NCBI GenBank assembly: GCA_046598415.1
Contig: JBKJIG010000034.1
Coordinates: 43,297-107,296 of the forward strand
From: VFJZ01 sp046598415
Lineage (GTDB): Bacteria > Actinomycetota > Thermoleophilia > Gaiellales > F1-60-MAGs149
DNA: 64,000 nt
Reading direction: 5' to 3'
Shown: in pieces, positions 25,494 through 36,494 of the stretch
How positions within the stretch are numbered: the first letter of the stretch is position 1
Layout: each line of letters starts with the position of its first letter
Program-made: the position numbers and the translations under genes
Notes under the pieces: generated by a model
Told to the model about the DNA's origin: nothing
The model's input: the letters and a program-made list of their open reading frames with translations, nothing else
Database searches by the model: none

Positions 25494-25570
25494 GCCGTTG
25501 CCTCGTTCCGAGTTTCGCACGGCGTTCGCCACCGCACGCAAGGCCGATCGGTCCGCTCTCGACGTTGCAT
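25490..25570 (-). CDS. Short ORF (26 aa) translationally coupled to the YbhN-like gene
   Basis: ATG at 25570 is preceded by GGAGGTGA, an almost full anti-Shine-Dalgarno match, five nt after its GGAGG core. The frame runs 26 codons, is Arg-rich with two Cys (starts MQRRERTDRP), and stops in TGA overlapping the GTG of the membrane-protein gene by 4 bp. It begins 13 bp after the first TrkH gene ends. It may be a true micro-protein or a leader that delivers ribosomes to the next gene. No homologue is known to me. Confidence 0.5.
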   Translation of the reverse strand: MQRRERTDRPCVRWRTPCETRNEATA

Positions 25571-25583
25571 GCTCACCTCCGGA

Positions 25584-27071
25584 CTATCGCAGCCAGAACG
25601 AGCGAGACACGAGCACCAGCGCCGGTAGCAGCTCCAGCCGCCCGGTCCACATCAGCCAGATCATCACCGTCTTGCCGGGCGTGCCGTAGGCGGCGAACGA
25701 CCCCATCGGGCCGCTGTCCCCGAATCCGGGCCCGACGTTGCCGAGTGCCGTCGCGGACGCCGCCAGCGCCTCCTCGACCGACACCGGCAGGCCGCGGGCC
25801 GCAGCATCGGAGGCGAGGAGGATGGCACCGACGGCGAAGACGAAGATGTACAGGACGATGAAGCCGATCACGGCGCGGACGGCCCGTTCGTCGATCGGCC
25901 GGCCACCGACGCGCAGCGGCTGGACGAGGTCCGGGTGGGCGGCTGCACGTACCTCCCGGCGCATCACCCGCGCCGCCAGCCGGACTCGGACGATCTTGAT
26001 GGCACCGCCGGTCGATCCCGAACAGCCGCCCGGGAACATCAGCAGCAGCAACAGCAGCAGTGCCGGCGCCGACCAGACGGCAAAGTCGGTCGATGCGTAT
26101 CCGGTCGTCGTGATCGTCGACACGGCCTGGAACAGCCCGTGGCGGATGCCGTCGGCCACGTCGTAGCGGCCCTCGGACACGAGGACGACGGCGAACATCG
26201 TCGCCGCGACGACGATCAGCGCGATGTAGCCGCGAAGCTCGTCGTTGCGCAGGAACGCGCGGCGCGACCGGAACAGGCCGCGATACCAGAGGCCGAAGTT
26301 GACTCCCGCGACCGCCATCAGCGCGATGGCGATCCACTGCGCCGTGGCGCCGAACGCCTGGAACGACTGCGGCTCCGGCGAGAAGCCGCCGGTGGCCATC
26401 GCCGCGAAGGAGTGGCAGACCGCCGAGTAGAGCCCGATCCTCGGTTCGAGGCCGGCCGCGCCGGCCGACCAGAAGGCGGCGATGCCGAGCGCGGTGAAGC
26501 CGACGTAGAGGCCCCACAGCCGCGCTGCGGTGTCGCGGATTCGCGGCACCAGCTTGTCGAAGTCCGGCCCCGGCGACTCCCGCTCCATCAGCGCGCGACC
26601 GCCGCCCGACAACCGCGGCAGCACGGCCAACGCGAGCACGATGATGCCCATCCCGCCGAGCCACTGGGTCATCGACCGCCAGAACAGGATCGCGTGACCG
26701 TGGCTCGAGATATCCGCCATCACGCTCGAGCCGGTGGTCGTGAACCCCGACATCGACTCGAAGTAGGCGTTGATCGGGCTCCTGATGTCGCCGCCCTCGA
26801 AGATGTACGGCAGGCAACCGACGGCCGCGATCGCGAGCCAGCCGATACCGACCACCAGGAAGCCCTCCCGGAGACCGATGTCGCGCGCCGGTCCGAGCCG
26901 CTCCAGTGCGGTGCCGACGACGAATCCGATCAGCATCGTCCACCAGAACGGCGCGGTCGGATCGCCGTAGATCAGCGCGACACCCACGGGCACGATCAGC
27001 GTCAGCGAGAACCACCGCACGATCGAGCCGATCGTGCGGAAGGTCGTACGGATGTCGACGGGCGTGAGCAC
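25584..27071 (-). CDS. trkH: TrkH-family potassium uptake protein (copy 1)
   Basis: A 495-aa channel-like K+ transporter subunit with four pore-loop repeats: FTTTGSS, MATGGFS, TTTGYAST and LGNVGPGF. Length and helix pattern fit TrkH. It works with a TrkA-type regulator, encoded two genes upstream. GTG at 27071 is 22 bp after the second TrkH gene ends. The two TrkH proteins share motif order and length and look like a tandem duplication. Confidence 0.93.
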   Translation of the reverse strand: MLTPVDIRTTFRTIGSIVRWFSLTLIVPVGVALIYGDPTAPFWWTMLIGFVVGTALERLGPARDIGLREGFLVVGIGWLAIAAVGCLPYIFEGGDIRSPINAYFESMSGFTTTGSSVMADISSHGHAILFWRSMTQWLGGMGIIVLALAVLPRLSGGGRALMERESPGPDFDKLVPRIRDTAARLWGLYVGFTALGIAAFWSAGAAGLEPRIGLYSAVCHSFAAMATGGFSPEPQSFQAFGATAQWIAIALMAVAGVNFGLWYRGLFRSRRAFLRNDELRGYIALIVVAATMFAVVLVSEGRYDVADGIRHGLFQAVSTITTTGYASTDFAVWSAPALLLLLLLMFPGGCSGSTGGAIKIVRVRLAARVMRREVRAAAHPDLVQPLRVGGRPIDERAVRAVIGFIVLYIFVFAVGAILLASDAAARGLPVSVEEALAASATALGNVGPGFGDSGPMGSFAAYGTPGKTVMIWLMWTGRLELLPALVLVSRSFWLR

Positions 27072-27093
27072 GGGCGCGACCGGGATCGTACGG

Positions 27094-28572
27094 TCAGCGT
27101 CGCCAGTAGGCGCGGCTGAGGATGACGATGACCGGCAGCAACTCGAGGCGCCCGGCCCACATCAGCAGCGCCATGATCACCTTGCCCGCGTCGCCGTACC
27201 CGGCGAACGACCCCATCGGGCCCGCGGCCCCGAACGCCGGCCCGACGTTGCCGAGCGTGGCGGACGAGGCCGAGATGGCCTCGTCCAGGCCGACCGGCGT
27301 GCCGCGCAGCGCGGCGTCGGCGGCCAGCGCGATCGAGCCGACCGCGAACAGGCCGAGGTAGAGCACGACGTAGACGACGATCGCCCGCAGCACCGGCTCG
27401 GAGACCGTGCGGCCCGAGAGGCGGACGGGGACCTGCTGCTGGCGATGCACCGTCAGCCGGACCTCGCGGCTCACCAGCCGGCCGACCAGGAGGACGCGGG
27501 CGATCTTGATGCCGCCCGCGACCGAGCCGGCGCAACCGCCCGCGAACATCAGCAGCAGCAGCACGGCCAGCGCGACGCTCGACCAGCCTGCGAAGTCGAC
27601 CGAGGCGTACCCGGTGCCGGTGATCGCCGACGCCGACTGGAACAGCCCGTGGCGGATGCTGGCGGCGGCGTCATAACGGCCCTCGGCGTAGAGGATGGTC
27701 GCGAGCAACGCGCCGCCGACGGCGAGCAGCGTGACGTAGAGCCGCAACTCCTCGTCCCGCAGCAGCGCCCGGTGGCTGCGGAAGAGGGCGCGGTACCAGA
27801 GGACGAAGCTGACGCCGACGAGCGACATGAACACGATCGCGACCCACTGGGCGGCGGCGCCGTACGCCTCGAACGAGCGCGCCTCGGTGGAGAATCCGCC
27901 TGCCGCGACCGTGGTCATCGCGGTCGTGACGGCGTCGTAGACGCCCAGGCGGGGCTCGACGCCCGTCACCCCGAGCAGCCAGTACGCGACGAACGCCACC
28001 AGCGAGAGGGCGATGTAGAGCAGCCAGAGCCGGGCCGCCGAGCTGCGCGCACGCGGCATCAGCTTCTGGTAGTCGTGCCCGCTCGTCTCGCGCTCCGCGA
28101 GGCCGCGGCCACCCATCGACGCGCCGGGCAGGATCGCGATCGCGAGCACGACGATCCCCATGCCGCCGATCCACTGCGTGAGTGCGCGCCAGAAGAGCAG
28201 CGCCCGGTCGTGGCCGGGGATGTCGGTGAGGACGCTGGAACCGGTCGCGGTGATGCCGGACATGCCCTCGAAGAACGCGTCGACCGGCCACGACGCATCG
28301 CCGCCGTCGAGGATGTACGGCACCGATGCGATCCCGGCCACCAGCAGCCAGCCCAGAGCCACGACCGCGAAGCCCTCCCGGACGCCGACGACGCCCGCGC
28401 TGCCGTGCAGGCGCTCGAGCGCGAGGCCGAGCACGGTGCCGCCGACGAGCGGGACGAGGAAGGGAAGCGTCGGCTCGCCGTAGCCGATGGCGACGACCAC
28501 GGGGATGACGAGCGTCAGCGAGAACCACCGCACCAGCGTGCCGATGGCACGGGCGACGCTGCGGCCGTCCAC
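27094..28572 (-). CDS. trkH: TrkH-family potassium uptake protein (copy 2)
   Basis: A 492-aa paralogue of the adjacent TrkH. Its pore loops read ITATGSS, VAAGGFS, TGTGYAS and LGNVGPAF, so the filter glycines are kept while flanking residues differ from copy 1. Different flanks could give different ion affinity or K+/Na+ preference. GTG at 28572 is 14 bp after the trkA stop, so trkA and both trkH genes form one transcription unit. Confidence 0.93.
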   Translation of the reverse strand: MDGRSVARAIGTLVRWFSLTLVIPVVVAIGYGEPTLPFLVPLVGGTVLGLALERLHGSAGVVGVREGFAVVALGWLLVAGIASVPYILDGGDASWPVDAFFEGMSGITATGSSVLTDIPGHDRALLFWRALTQWIGGMGIVVLAIAILPGASMGGRGLAERETSGHDYQKLMPRARSSAARLWLLYIALSLVAFVAYWLLGVTGVEPRLGVYDAVTTAMTTVAAGGFSTEARSFEAYGAAAQWVAIVFMSLVGVSFVLWYRALFRSHRALLRDEELRLYVTLLAVGGALLATILYAEGRYDAAASIRHGLFQSASAITGTGYASVDFAGWSSVALAVLLLLMFAGGCAGSVAGGIKIARVLLVGRLVSREVRLTVHRQQQVPVRLSGRTVSEPVLRAIVVYVVLYLGLFAVGSIALAADAALRGTPVGLDEAISASSATLGNVGPAFGAAGPMGSFAGYGDAGKVIMALLMWAGRLELLPVIVILSRAYWRR

Positions 28573-28586
28573 CGCGGAGCGGATGC

Positions 28587-29909
28587 TCAGAGAGCATCCT
28601 CCAGCTTCCGCACGCCGCGCGTGTCGGCGACGATGATCGCGCGGTCGCCGGCCTGCAGGCTGTCGTCACCACGCGGGAAGATCACCTTGTCGCCGCGCAC
28701 GATCGCCCCGACGATCGCGTCGGCCAGCGGACGATCGGCGAACCGCTGGCCCAGCAGCGAGCTCGACTGCCGCACCTCGAGCTCGAGCACCTCCACGCGG
28801 TCGTTCTCGAGCATCGCGAACGCGCTGGTGCGCGGGTCGTGCGTGAACCGGACGATCTCCTCGGCGGTCACCTGGCGCTCGTTGACGGCCAGTGCGACGC
28901 CGGCGTCATGGAACACCGGGATGAACTCGGGGTTGCCGACGACGGCGAGCACGGTGCCGACACCGATCCGGCGCGCGATCAGGGCCAGCAACAGATCCGA
29001 ACCGTCGTCGTCGGTACAGCAGACGGCGGCATCCGCCCGGCCGACGGCCTCCCGTTCCAGAAAGCCGCCGTCCGTGGCGTCGGCGTGGAAGACACGGACG
29101 TTCGGGAGGCGTTCCGCCACCTGGCGCGCGCGCGACTCGGACCGTTCGACGAGGCTGACGTCGAGCTCGAGGGCGGCGAGCACGCCGGCGATGCTGGTAC
29201 CGGTCTCGCCGCCTCCGAAGACGAATACCTCGCTGATCTCCCGGCCCGCGGGCGCCAGACGCCGGGCCCACTCCCGGGCGGCCGCCGGCGACGCGATCAG
29301 CACGAGCCGGTCGCCCACCTCGATCGTGTCACCGCCGCGGGGGATGATCACCCGGTCGGGCCGGATGATCGACGCGACCACGCTGCCGTCCGGGATCCTG
29401 GCCTGCGCCAGCGTCCGCCCGACCAGCCCGCCGGCATCGGCGGAGTCGATGGCGAACTCGACCATCTCCACCCTACCGCCGGCGAAGACGTCGGTCTGGA
29501 GGGCGTTCGGATAGCCGATCGCACGGGCCACGGCCTGCGCTGTCTCCTGCTCGGACGACACGATGAAGTCGACATCGAGATGGCCGGCCCGCCACGCGTC
29601 GAAGTACTCCGACGACCGCGTCCGGACGACGATCTTGCCGTCGCAGATCGACCGGATCAGCATCGCGGCGACGATGTTCGTCTCGTCGCGGTCGGTGGCC
29701 GCGATGACGAGGTCGGTGACCCGCGCGCCCGCCCGGAGCAGGTCGGCGCGCGCGGTGCCGCTCCCCTGCACCGGCAGCACGTCGAAGCGGTACGAGATCG
29801 AGGAGAGGCGGTCCGGGTCGAGCTCGAGAACGGTGACGTCGTGCGCGCCGTGGAGCGCCGCGACGACGGCCGTGCCGACCTGGCCGGCGCCGATGACGAG
29901 TACCTTCAC
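28587..29909 (-). CDS. trkA: Trk potassium system regulatory subunit TrkA
   Basis: A 440-aa cytosolic regulator with two RCK halves, each a Rossmann NAD(H)-binding domain plus a TrkA_C domain. The first nucleotide loop is VIGAGQVGTAV at the N-terminus, the second FVFGGGETGTSIAG near residue 230. Both RCK_C domains are present, so the protein is full length. The start is GTG at 29909 with a TACGCT box 8 nt upstream, consistent with a leaderless mRNA. It gates the TrkH proteins encoded downstream. Confidence 0.94.
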   Translation of the reverse strand: MKVLVIGAGQVGTAVVAALHGAHDVTVLELDPDRLSSISYRFDVLPVQGSGTARADLLRAGARVTDLVIAATDRDETNIVAAMLIRSICDGKIVVRTRSSEYFDAWRAGHLDVDFIVSSEQETAQAVARAIGYPNALQTDVFAGGRVEMVEFAIDSADAGGLVGRTLAQARIPDGSVVASIIRPDRVIIPRGGDTIEVGDRLVLIASPAAAREWARRLAPAGREISEVFVFGGGETGTSIAGVLAALELDVSLVERSESRARQVAERLPNVRVFHADATDGGFLEREAVGRADAAVCCTDDDGSDLLLALIARRIGVGTVLAVVGNPEFIPVFHDAGVALAVNERQVTAEEIVRFTHDPRTSAFAMLENDRVEVLELEVRQSSSLLGQRFADRPLADAIVGAIVRGDKVIFPRGDDSLQAGDRAIIVADTRGVRKLEDAL

Positions 29910-29917
29910 GGGGCGCG

Positions 29918-29923
29918 AGCGTA
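29918..29923 (-). promoter_or_regulatory. -10 box TACGCT of trkA
   Basis: TACGCT on the minus strand is 8 nt before the GTG of trkA, in the short gap shared with the divergent corA promoter. Confidence 0.45.
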
Positions 29924-29943
29924 CCGTACCCGGAGGCGGGCGG

Positions 29944-29949
29944 TATGCT
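29944..29949 (+). promoter_or_regulatory. -10 box TATGCT of corA
   Basis: TATGCT on the plus strand would place the transcript start near 29956, about 30 nt before the ATG at 29987. Confidence 0.45.
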
Positions 29950-29986
29950 CTACGTGACCCGTCCATGCAGCCTTCAGCTCACCACC

Positions 29987-30961
29987 ATGCCCCGTATCCG
30001 CCCTCGCAGGCACCGCGCAGTGACCGTCACGGCTCCACGCCCGTCGGAGCCGCGCATTGCCGTGCTCGAGGAAGCCGGACTGCGGTGGATCCAGATCGAG
30101 TCGCCCGGCGCCGCTGAGGTCGCCTGGCTCGACACCGAGTTCCCGTTCCACGAGCTCGACCTGGAGGACGTCCGGTCGCGCCGCCAGCGGCCGAAGGTGG
30201 ACGACTACGACGACTACCTGTTCGTCGTGCTGCACTTCCCGTGGTACGACGCCGGCACGCAGCGCCTGTACGCGGCCGAGCTGAACGCGTTCATCGGGCG
30301 CGACTACCTGATCACGCTCCCGAACGTCCCGCTGAAGCCGATCTCGGCGCTCTTCCGGCGCTACGAGAAGGACGACGACGAGCGCGCCGAGCACTTCGCC
30401 AAGGGCGCCGGATACGTGTTCTACGAGGTGCTGGACGCGATGTACGCCTACTGCTTCCCGATCCTCGACTCGATCGGCCGCAAGCTCGACGACATCGAGG
30501 ACGAGCTGTTCGACGAGGGCCAGTCCGTCGTCCAGGAGATCTCCAACGCCAAGCAGGAGATCATCTCGTACCGCAAGATCATGAAGCCGCAGCGTCCCGC
30601 ATTGCGGCTCCTGGAGCGCGACACGACGCGCTTTCTGGCCGGCGACCTCGAGATCTACTACGACGACCTGGTGGACGCCTCCGAGCGCATCTGGGATGTG
30701 CTCGACAACTACAAGGAAGTCGCCGAGGCCCTGGAGCGCACGAACGAGTCGATCATCGACCAGCGCCAGAGCCGCATCCTGCGGATCCTGACGGTGCTGA
30801 CGGTGCTGTTCCTGCCGCTGACGTTCGTGACCGGCCTGTTCGGCATGAACACCGGCGTCCCGTGGGAGGGGCAGGTGCACGGATTCTGGGTGGTCTCGGT
30901 CGCGATCGCCGCCCTCGGCGGCGGCATGATCGCGGCGTTCAAGCTCGCGCGCTGGCTGTAA
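29987..30961 (+). CDS. corA: CorA-family divalent cation transporter
   Basis: A 324-aa member of the CorA/CorA-like family (Mg2+, Co2+ or Ni2+). A long acidic cytosolic domain is followed by two C-terminal helices with the signature FGMNTG (GMN motif) before the second helix, and the protein ends in a basic residue cluster. The start is uncertain: in-frame GTG 29954, ATG 29987 and GTG 30020 lack clear ribosome binding sites; I list 29987 because it lies beyond the probable transcript start. It sits between two K+ uptake systems. Confidence 0.9.
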   Translation: MPRIRPRRHRAVTVTAPRPSEPRIAVLEEAGLRWIQIESPGAAEVAWLDTEFPFHELDLEDVRSRRQRPKVDDYDDYLFVVLHFPWYDAGTQRLYAAELNAFIGRDYLITLPNVPLKPISALFRRYEKDDDERAEHFAKGAGYVFYEVLDAMYAYCFPILDSIGRKLDDIEDELFDEGQSVVQEISNAKQEIISYRKIMKPQRPALRLLERDTTRFLAGDLEIYYDDLVDASERIWDVLDNYKEVAEALERTNESIIDQRQSRILRILTVLTVLFLPLTFVTGLFGMNTGVPWEGQVHGFWVVSVAIAALGGGMIAAFKLARWL

Positions 30962-30992
30962 TGCTCGCGAACTCCGGCACGTGAGGCGAGCA
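30962..30992. terminator. Hairpin between convergent corA and ktrA
   Basis: TGCTCGC and GCGAGCA form a 7-bp stem around a 17-nt loop and fill the 36-bp gap between two convergent genes. It may terminate both transcripts. Confidence 0.45.
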
Positions 30993-30997
30993 GCGTC

Positions 30998-31651
30998 CTA
31001 CCGCGCGAGCTTGTCGATGCTCTTGGTGGGGCCGGCGACGACGATGATGTCGCTCTTCTCGATGCGCCGGTCGGCGGCCGGGATCACGTCGACCTCGTCG
31101 CCCGTCTTCACGCACAGCACGATCACGCCGTAGCGGCCGCGCACGTTGGCCTCTGCCAGGGTGCGGCCGGCGATCTCGAGCGGGCAGCGGATCTCGGCCA
31201 CGGCGTAGCGCGGGTCGAGCTCCATGTAGTCGATCAGGTTGGTGCCGGCCAGCGAGTTGCCGAGCCGGACACCCATCTCGTGCTCGGGAAAGATCACGCG
31301 ATGGGCGCCGACCTTCTCGAGGATGCGCGCGTGTGGAAGGGTCATCGCCTTGGCGACGATGTCGCGGCAGCCGAGTTCGGCGAGGTTGGCCGCCGTCAGG
31401 ATCGACGCCTCGATATCGGCCCCGATCGCGACCACGGCGACGTCGAAGTCGCCGACGCCGATCTGCCGCAGGGCCTCCCGGTCGGTCGAGTCGAGCTGCA
31501 TCGCCTGCGTCACCTGCGGCGCCATCCGCTGGACGCGGCGCTCGTCGGTATCGAGGCACGCCACCTCGCAGCCGAGCTCGGCCAGCGTCGCGGCCACAGC
31601 GGAGCCGAACCGGCCCAGGCCGAGGATGAGGATCTGTCGTTTTCTAGCCAA
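30998..31651 (-). CDS. ktrA: Ktr potassium system NAD-binding subunit KtrA
   Basis: A 217-aa single-RCK protein. The nucleotide loop ILGLGRFGSAVA is at the N-terminus, followed by an acidic DTDERRV strand end and a C-terminal RCK_C domain. Its size is normal for KtrA. The start is TTG at 31651, about 10 nt after GGAGG and overlapping the ktrB stop by 8 bp. It pairs with the KtrB-type subunit encoded immediately upstream. Confidence 0.92.
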   Translation of the reverse strand: MARKRQILILGLGRFGSAVAATLAELGCEVACLDTDERRVQRMAPQVTQAMQLDSTDREALRQIGVGDFDVAVVAIGADIEASILTAANLAELGCRDIVAKAMTLPHARILEKVGAHRVIFPEHEMGVRLGNSLAGTNLIDYMELDPRYAVAEIRCPLEIAGRTLAEANVRGRYGVIVLCVKTGDEVDVIPAADRRIEKSDIIVVAGPTKSIDKLAR

Positions 31652-33017
31652 TGATGGGAGCCTCCGCTGCGTACCGGAACTTGACGGGGCGCTGGCGCAG
31701 CGCGAACGCCGCCGCCAGCGTGTAGGGACCGACGCGCCCGAGGTACATGAGCGCGACGAGGACGTACTTCGAGACGTCGGGCAAGCCGAACGTGATCCCG
31801 GTCGAGAGCCCGACCGTGCCGAACGCCGAGATGGCCTCGAACAGGACGCGCATGAACCGGTCGTCACCGTCGATCAGCATCACCAGCGTGCCGAGGACGA
31901 CGGCGTTCATGGCGATGAACGCGATCGAGAAGCCCTGCCGGATGGCCTCGACCGGAATTCTTCGCCCGAAGGCGACCGTGTCCGGCACGCCGCGAGCCTC
32001 CGCGATGATGAACAGGAACAGCACCAGCATGGTCGTCAGCTTGATGCCGCCGGCCGTGGAGGCCGGGCCGGCCCCGACGAACATCAGCATCATCTGCGTC
32101 AGCCACGTCTCCTCGTTCATCTGCGCGTAGTCGAGGGTGTTGAAGCCGGCCGTGCGCGGCGTCACCGACTGGAACAGGCTGGGCAGCAGCTTGTGTGCGG
32201 TGTCGTACTGCCCCAGCGTCGCCGGGTTCCCCCACTCGAGCGCGAGGACCGAGACCGTGCCGAGCACCAGCAGGGCGGCCGTGCCGACGAGCATCAGCTT
32301 CGTGTGGATCGACAGGTGGCGCAGGTCGCGGAAGCGATGCTCGTACAGCTCGAGCCAGACCGGGAAACCCAGGCCGCCGGCGATGACCAGCACCATCACG
32401 GCGACGTTCACGGGCCAGTCCTCCACGAACGGCGCGAGGTTGCTCGCGAGCAGCCCGAACCCGGCGTTGTTGAAGGCCGAGATGGCGTGGAAGAGACCGT
32501 ACCAGGCGGCCTTGCCGACCGGGTAGTCGTAGGCGGTCGCGAACCGGACCGAGAGCGCGAGGGCACCCGCGGTCTCGAACGTCACCGTCAGCGCGGCCAC
32601 CAGGAACGCGAGGCGCTTCACCATCGCAACGCCGGTCTGGCCCTTGTCGGCGGCTCCCAGCACCCGTCGCCGCAGCCCAAGCCGGCGTCCGAGCAGCACC
32701 AGGCCGATCGAGGCGAGCGTCATGATGCCCAGGCCGCCGACCTGAATCAGGAGCATGATCACCACCTGGCCGAACGGGCTCCAGTACGTGCCTGTATCGA
32801 CGACGGTGAGCCCGGTCACGCAGACGGCGGATGTGCTCGTGAACAGCGCGGTCAGAAACGGCGCGCCGTCGCCGGCGGGCACCGCGAGCGGCAGCATCAG
32901 GAAGCCGGCTCCGGCGAGGATGACGACGGCGAAGGCGTACGCGATCAGCCGTTCCGGGTGCCGCGCCCCCCGCCGCCTGGCAGGGTCGACCGGCCGAAGG
33001 GGTGCCGCGACGTCCAC
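31644..33017 (-). CDS. ktrB: Ktr potassium system membrane subunit KtrB
   Basis: A 457-aa K+ translocating subunit, shorter than the TrkH pair and closer to KtrB. Pore-loop segments are VCVTGLTV, NNAGFGL, PRTAGFN and GTVGLSTG, each with the filter glycine. A TATGCT box lies 8 nt before the GTG start, so the mRNA may be leaderless. Ktr systems are often Na+-dependent and respond to osmotic shock, so this cell has two K+ uptake routes side by side. Confidence 0.93.
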   Translation of the reverse strand: MDVAAPLRPVDPARRRGARHPERLIAYAFAVVILAGAGFLMLPLAVPAGDGAPFLTALFTSTSAVCVTGLTVVDTGTYWSPFGQVVIMLLIQVGGLGIMTLASIGLVLLGRRLGLRRRVLGAADKGQTGVAMVKRLAFLVAALTVTFETAGALALSVRFATAYDYPVGKAAWYGLFHAISAFNNAGFGLLASNLAPFVEDWPVNVAVMVLVIAGGLGFPVWLELYEHRFRDLRHLSIHTKLMLVGTAALLVLGTVSVLALEWGNPATLGQYDTAHKLLPSLFQSVTPRTAGFNTLDYAQMNEETWLTQMMLMFVGAGPASTAGGIKLTTMLVLFLFIIAEARGVPDTVAFGRRIPVEAIRQGFSIAFIAMNAVVLGTLVMLIDGDDRFMRVLFEAISAFGTVGLSTGITFGLPDVSKYVLVALMYLGRVGPYTLAAAFALRQRPVKFRYAAEAPIIG

Positions 33018-33025
33018 GGCGCGGG

Positions 33026-33031
33026 AGCATA
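33026..33031 (-). promoter_or_regulatory. -10 box TATGCT of ktrB
   Basis: TATGCT on the minus strand is 8 nt before the GTG start of ktrB, in the 27-bp gap after lepA. Confidence 0.5.
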
Positions 33032-33044
33032 CTCCGAGACGCCG

Positions 33045-34847
<1,803 letters not shown>

Positions 34848-34854
34848 CGATCAC

Positions 34855-34860
34855 AGCGTA
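34855..34860 (-). promoter_or_regulatory. -10 box TACGCT of lepA
   Basis: TACGCT on the minus strand is 7 nt before the GTG start of lepA, with no Shine-Dalgarno sequence in between. Confidence 0.5.
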
Positions 34861-34893
34861 GCCGTGGGTATCGGAGACAGCGCCCGCCCGGCC

Positions 34894-36453
34894 TCAGCGG
34901 CCGAGGCGGCGGCGCAGCAGCCCGGCGACCTGCGCGGCCTCGGGAATCTGCAGGCGGCGCGTCAGCCAGACGTACACGACGATGCCGGCCGCCGAGCCGA
35001 GCACCACGCCCGTCAGCTGCGCGCCGAACGACTCCCCCAGCGTGCGGTCGACGACCCACCAGAGGCCGTAGGCCGTCGCGGCCAGCGGCATGCAGCAGCC
35101 GAGCATCTGCAGTCCCGCGCGCAGCGTGCGGCTACCCTCGAGCGAACCGATCGACCGTCGCAGCACGTGCCACAGCACGACCAGGAAGACGAGGTTCGAG
35201 ATCGACGTCGCGAGCGGGATGCCCCAGACGCCGAACGGGCGGTACAGCAGCCAGTCGAGCAGGCCGTTCAGCACCAGGTTGGCCGCCGCGGCGGCGGTCG
35301 GCAGCCACGGCCGCTGGAGGCTGAAGAACGCCCGGTTCAGCAGCAGCAGCGCGCCGTTGGCGGCCAGGCCGAGCGAGAAGGCCGCGAGGCACTGGGCGAC
35401 CAGGTCGCGCTGGCTGGCGTCGAACGCGCCGCGCTCGAACAGCACCTGCACGATCGGCCCGGCGAGCACGGCCGCGATCGCCGCGGAGGGGAGCAGCAGG
35501 TAGTGGATCGTCCGGACGCCCTCGCCGACGGTGCGCCGGAAGCCGTCGTGGTCGCCGGCGGCGCTGAACCGCGACAGCGCCGGGAACAGCACGGCGGCGA
35601 TGGCCACCGCGAAGATGCCCTGCGGCAGCATGTAGACGCGGAACGCGCTCTCGATCGCGCGCGGCGCGTAGTCGGCGTCGACAAACGACGCGAACACCGT
35701 GTCGACCAGCGCGTTCACGTTGATCAGCCCGAGGCCGAGCGTGACCGGCATCATCAGCAGGAACACACGCCGCACCGCGCTGTCGCGCCAGTCGAACGCG
35801 ACCCGCAGCCGGCCCTGCCGGCCACGGAGCCAGGGCAGCGGCACGAGCACCTGCACCACCGTCCCCGCCAGCGTCGCCCAGGCGTAGACCAGCAGCGCGT
35901 CGTTGGCATCGTCGATGGTCAGCGCGTAGAGCAGGCCGAAGGCGATCACCACGTTCCACAGCACCGGTGCGACCGCGGGCACGAAGAACTCGCCCAGCGA
36001 GTTGAGAATCGCCTGGACGATGCCCGCGAAGCCGAGCAGCACCACCGTGGGCATCAGGACCCAGGTCAGCTGAACCGTCAGGTGCGGGACGGGCCCGTCG
36101 TAGAAGACGCCGAGGATGGGCTCGGCGAACACCATCGTCAGTGCCGTGATGGCCGACAGACCGAGAAACGACAGCGTCGCGACGGTCGAGGCGACGCGCC
36201 ACGCACGGCGCTCCTCCCCGCGCTCCAGCAGCTCGTTGAAGACGGGGATGAACGCCGCCCCGAGCGCCGCGTCGGCGACCAGCGAGCGCACGACGTTCGG
36301 GATCTGCGACGCGATCGTGAACTGGTTGATCGCGCCGCGGACGCCGAACACGTACGCGACGAGGACCTCGCGCAGCAGCCCGACGATCCGGGACAGGCCC
36401 GTCGCGAGGGAGAACAACGCAGCTGCCCGCGCCATGCGCCGTCCGCCTTGCAT
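34894..36453 (-). CDS. murJ: Lipid II flippase MurJ (MviN)
   Basis: A 519-aa polytopic protein of the MOP superfamily with about 14 helices. ATGLSRIVGLLREVLVAYVFG and ASQIPNVVRSLVADAALGAAF at the N-terminus are MurJ hallmarks, and MLPQGIFAVAIAAVLFPALS is in the central region. It flips lipid II across the membrane for peptidoglycan synthesis. The large C-terminal pseudokinase extension of mycobacterial MviN is absent. ATG at 36453 follows a TAGCAT box by 8 nt. Confidence 0.93.
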   Translation of the reverse strand: MQGGRRMARAAALFSLATGLSRIVGLLREVLVAYVFGVRGAINQFTIASQIPNVVRSLVADAALGAAFIPVFNELLERGEERRAWRVASTVATLSFLGLSAITALTMVFAEPILGVFYDGPVPHLTVQLTWVLMPTVVLLGFAGIVQAILNSLGEFFVPAVAPVLWNVVIAFGLLYALTIDDANDALLVYAWATLAGTVVQVLVPLPWLRGRQGRLRVAFDWRDSAVRRVFLLMMPVTLGLGLINVNALVDTVFASFVDADYAPRAIESAFRVYMLPQGIFAVAIAAVLFPALSRFSAAGDHDGFRRTVGEGVRTIHYLLLPSAAIAAVLAGPIVQVLFERGAFDASQRDLVAQCLAAFSLGLAANGALLLLNRAFFSLQRPWLPTAAAAANLVLNGLLDWLLYRPFGVWGIPLATSISNLVFLVVLWHVLRRSIGSLEGSRTLRAGLQMLGCCMPLAATAYGLWWVVDRTLGESFGAQLTGVVLGSAAGIVVYVWLTRRLQIPEAAQVAGLLRRRLGR

Positions 36454-36461
36454 CGCGGCCC

Positions 36462-36467
36462 ATGCTA
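36462..36467 (-). promoter_or_regulatory. -10 box TAGCAT of murJ
   Basis: TAGCAT on the minus strand is 8 nt before the murJ ATG; the divergent rpsT promoter is in the same 57-bp gap. Confidence 0.5.
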
Positions 36468-36494
36468 CCGGTGGGGGCTCGCGGAGCCCTGTGG

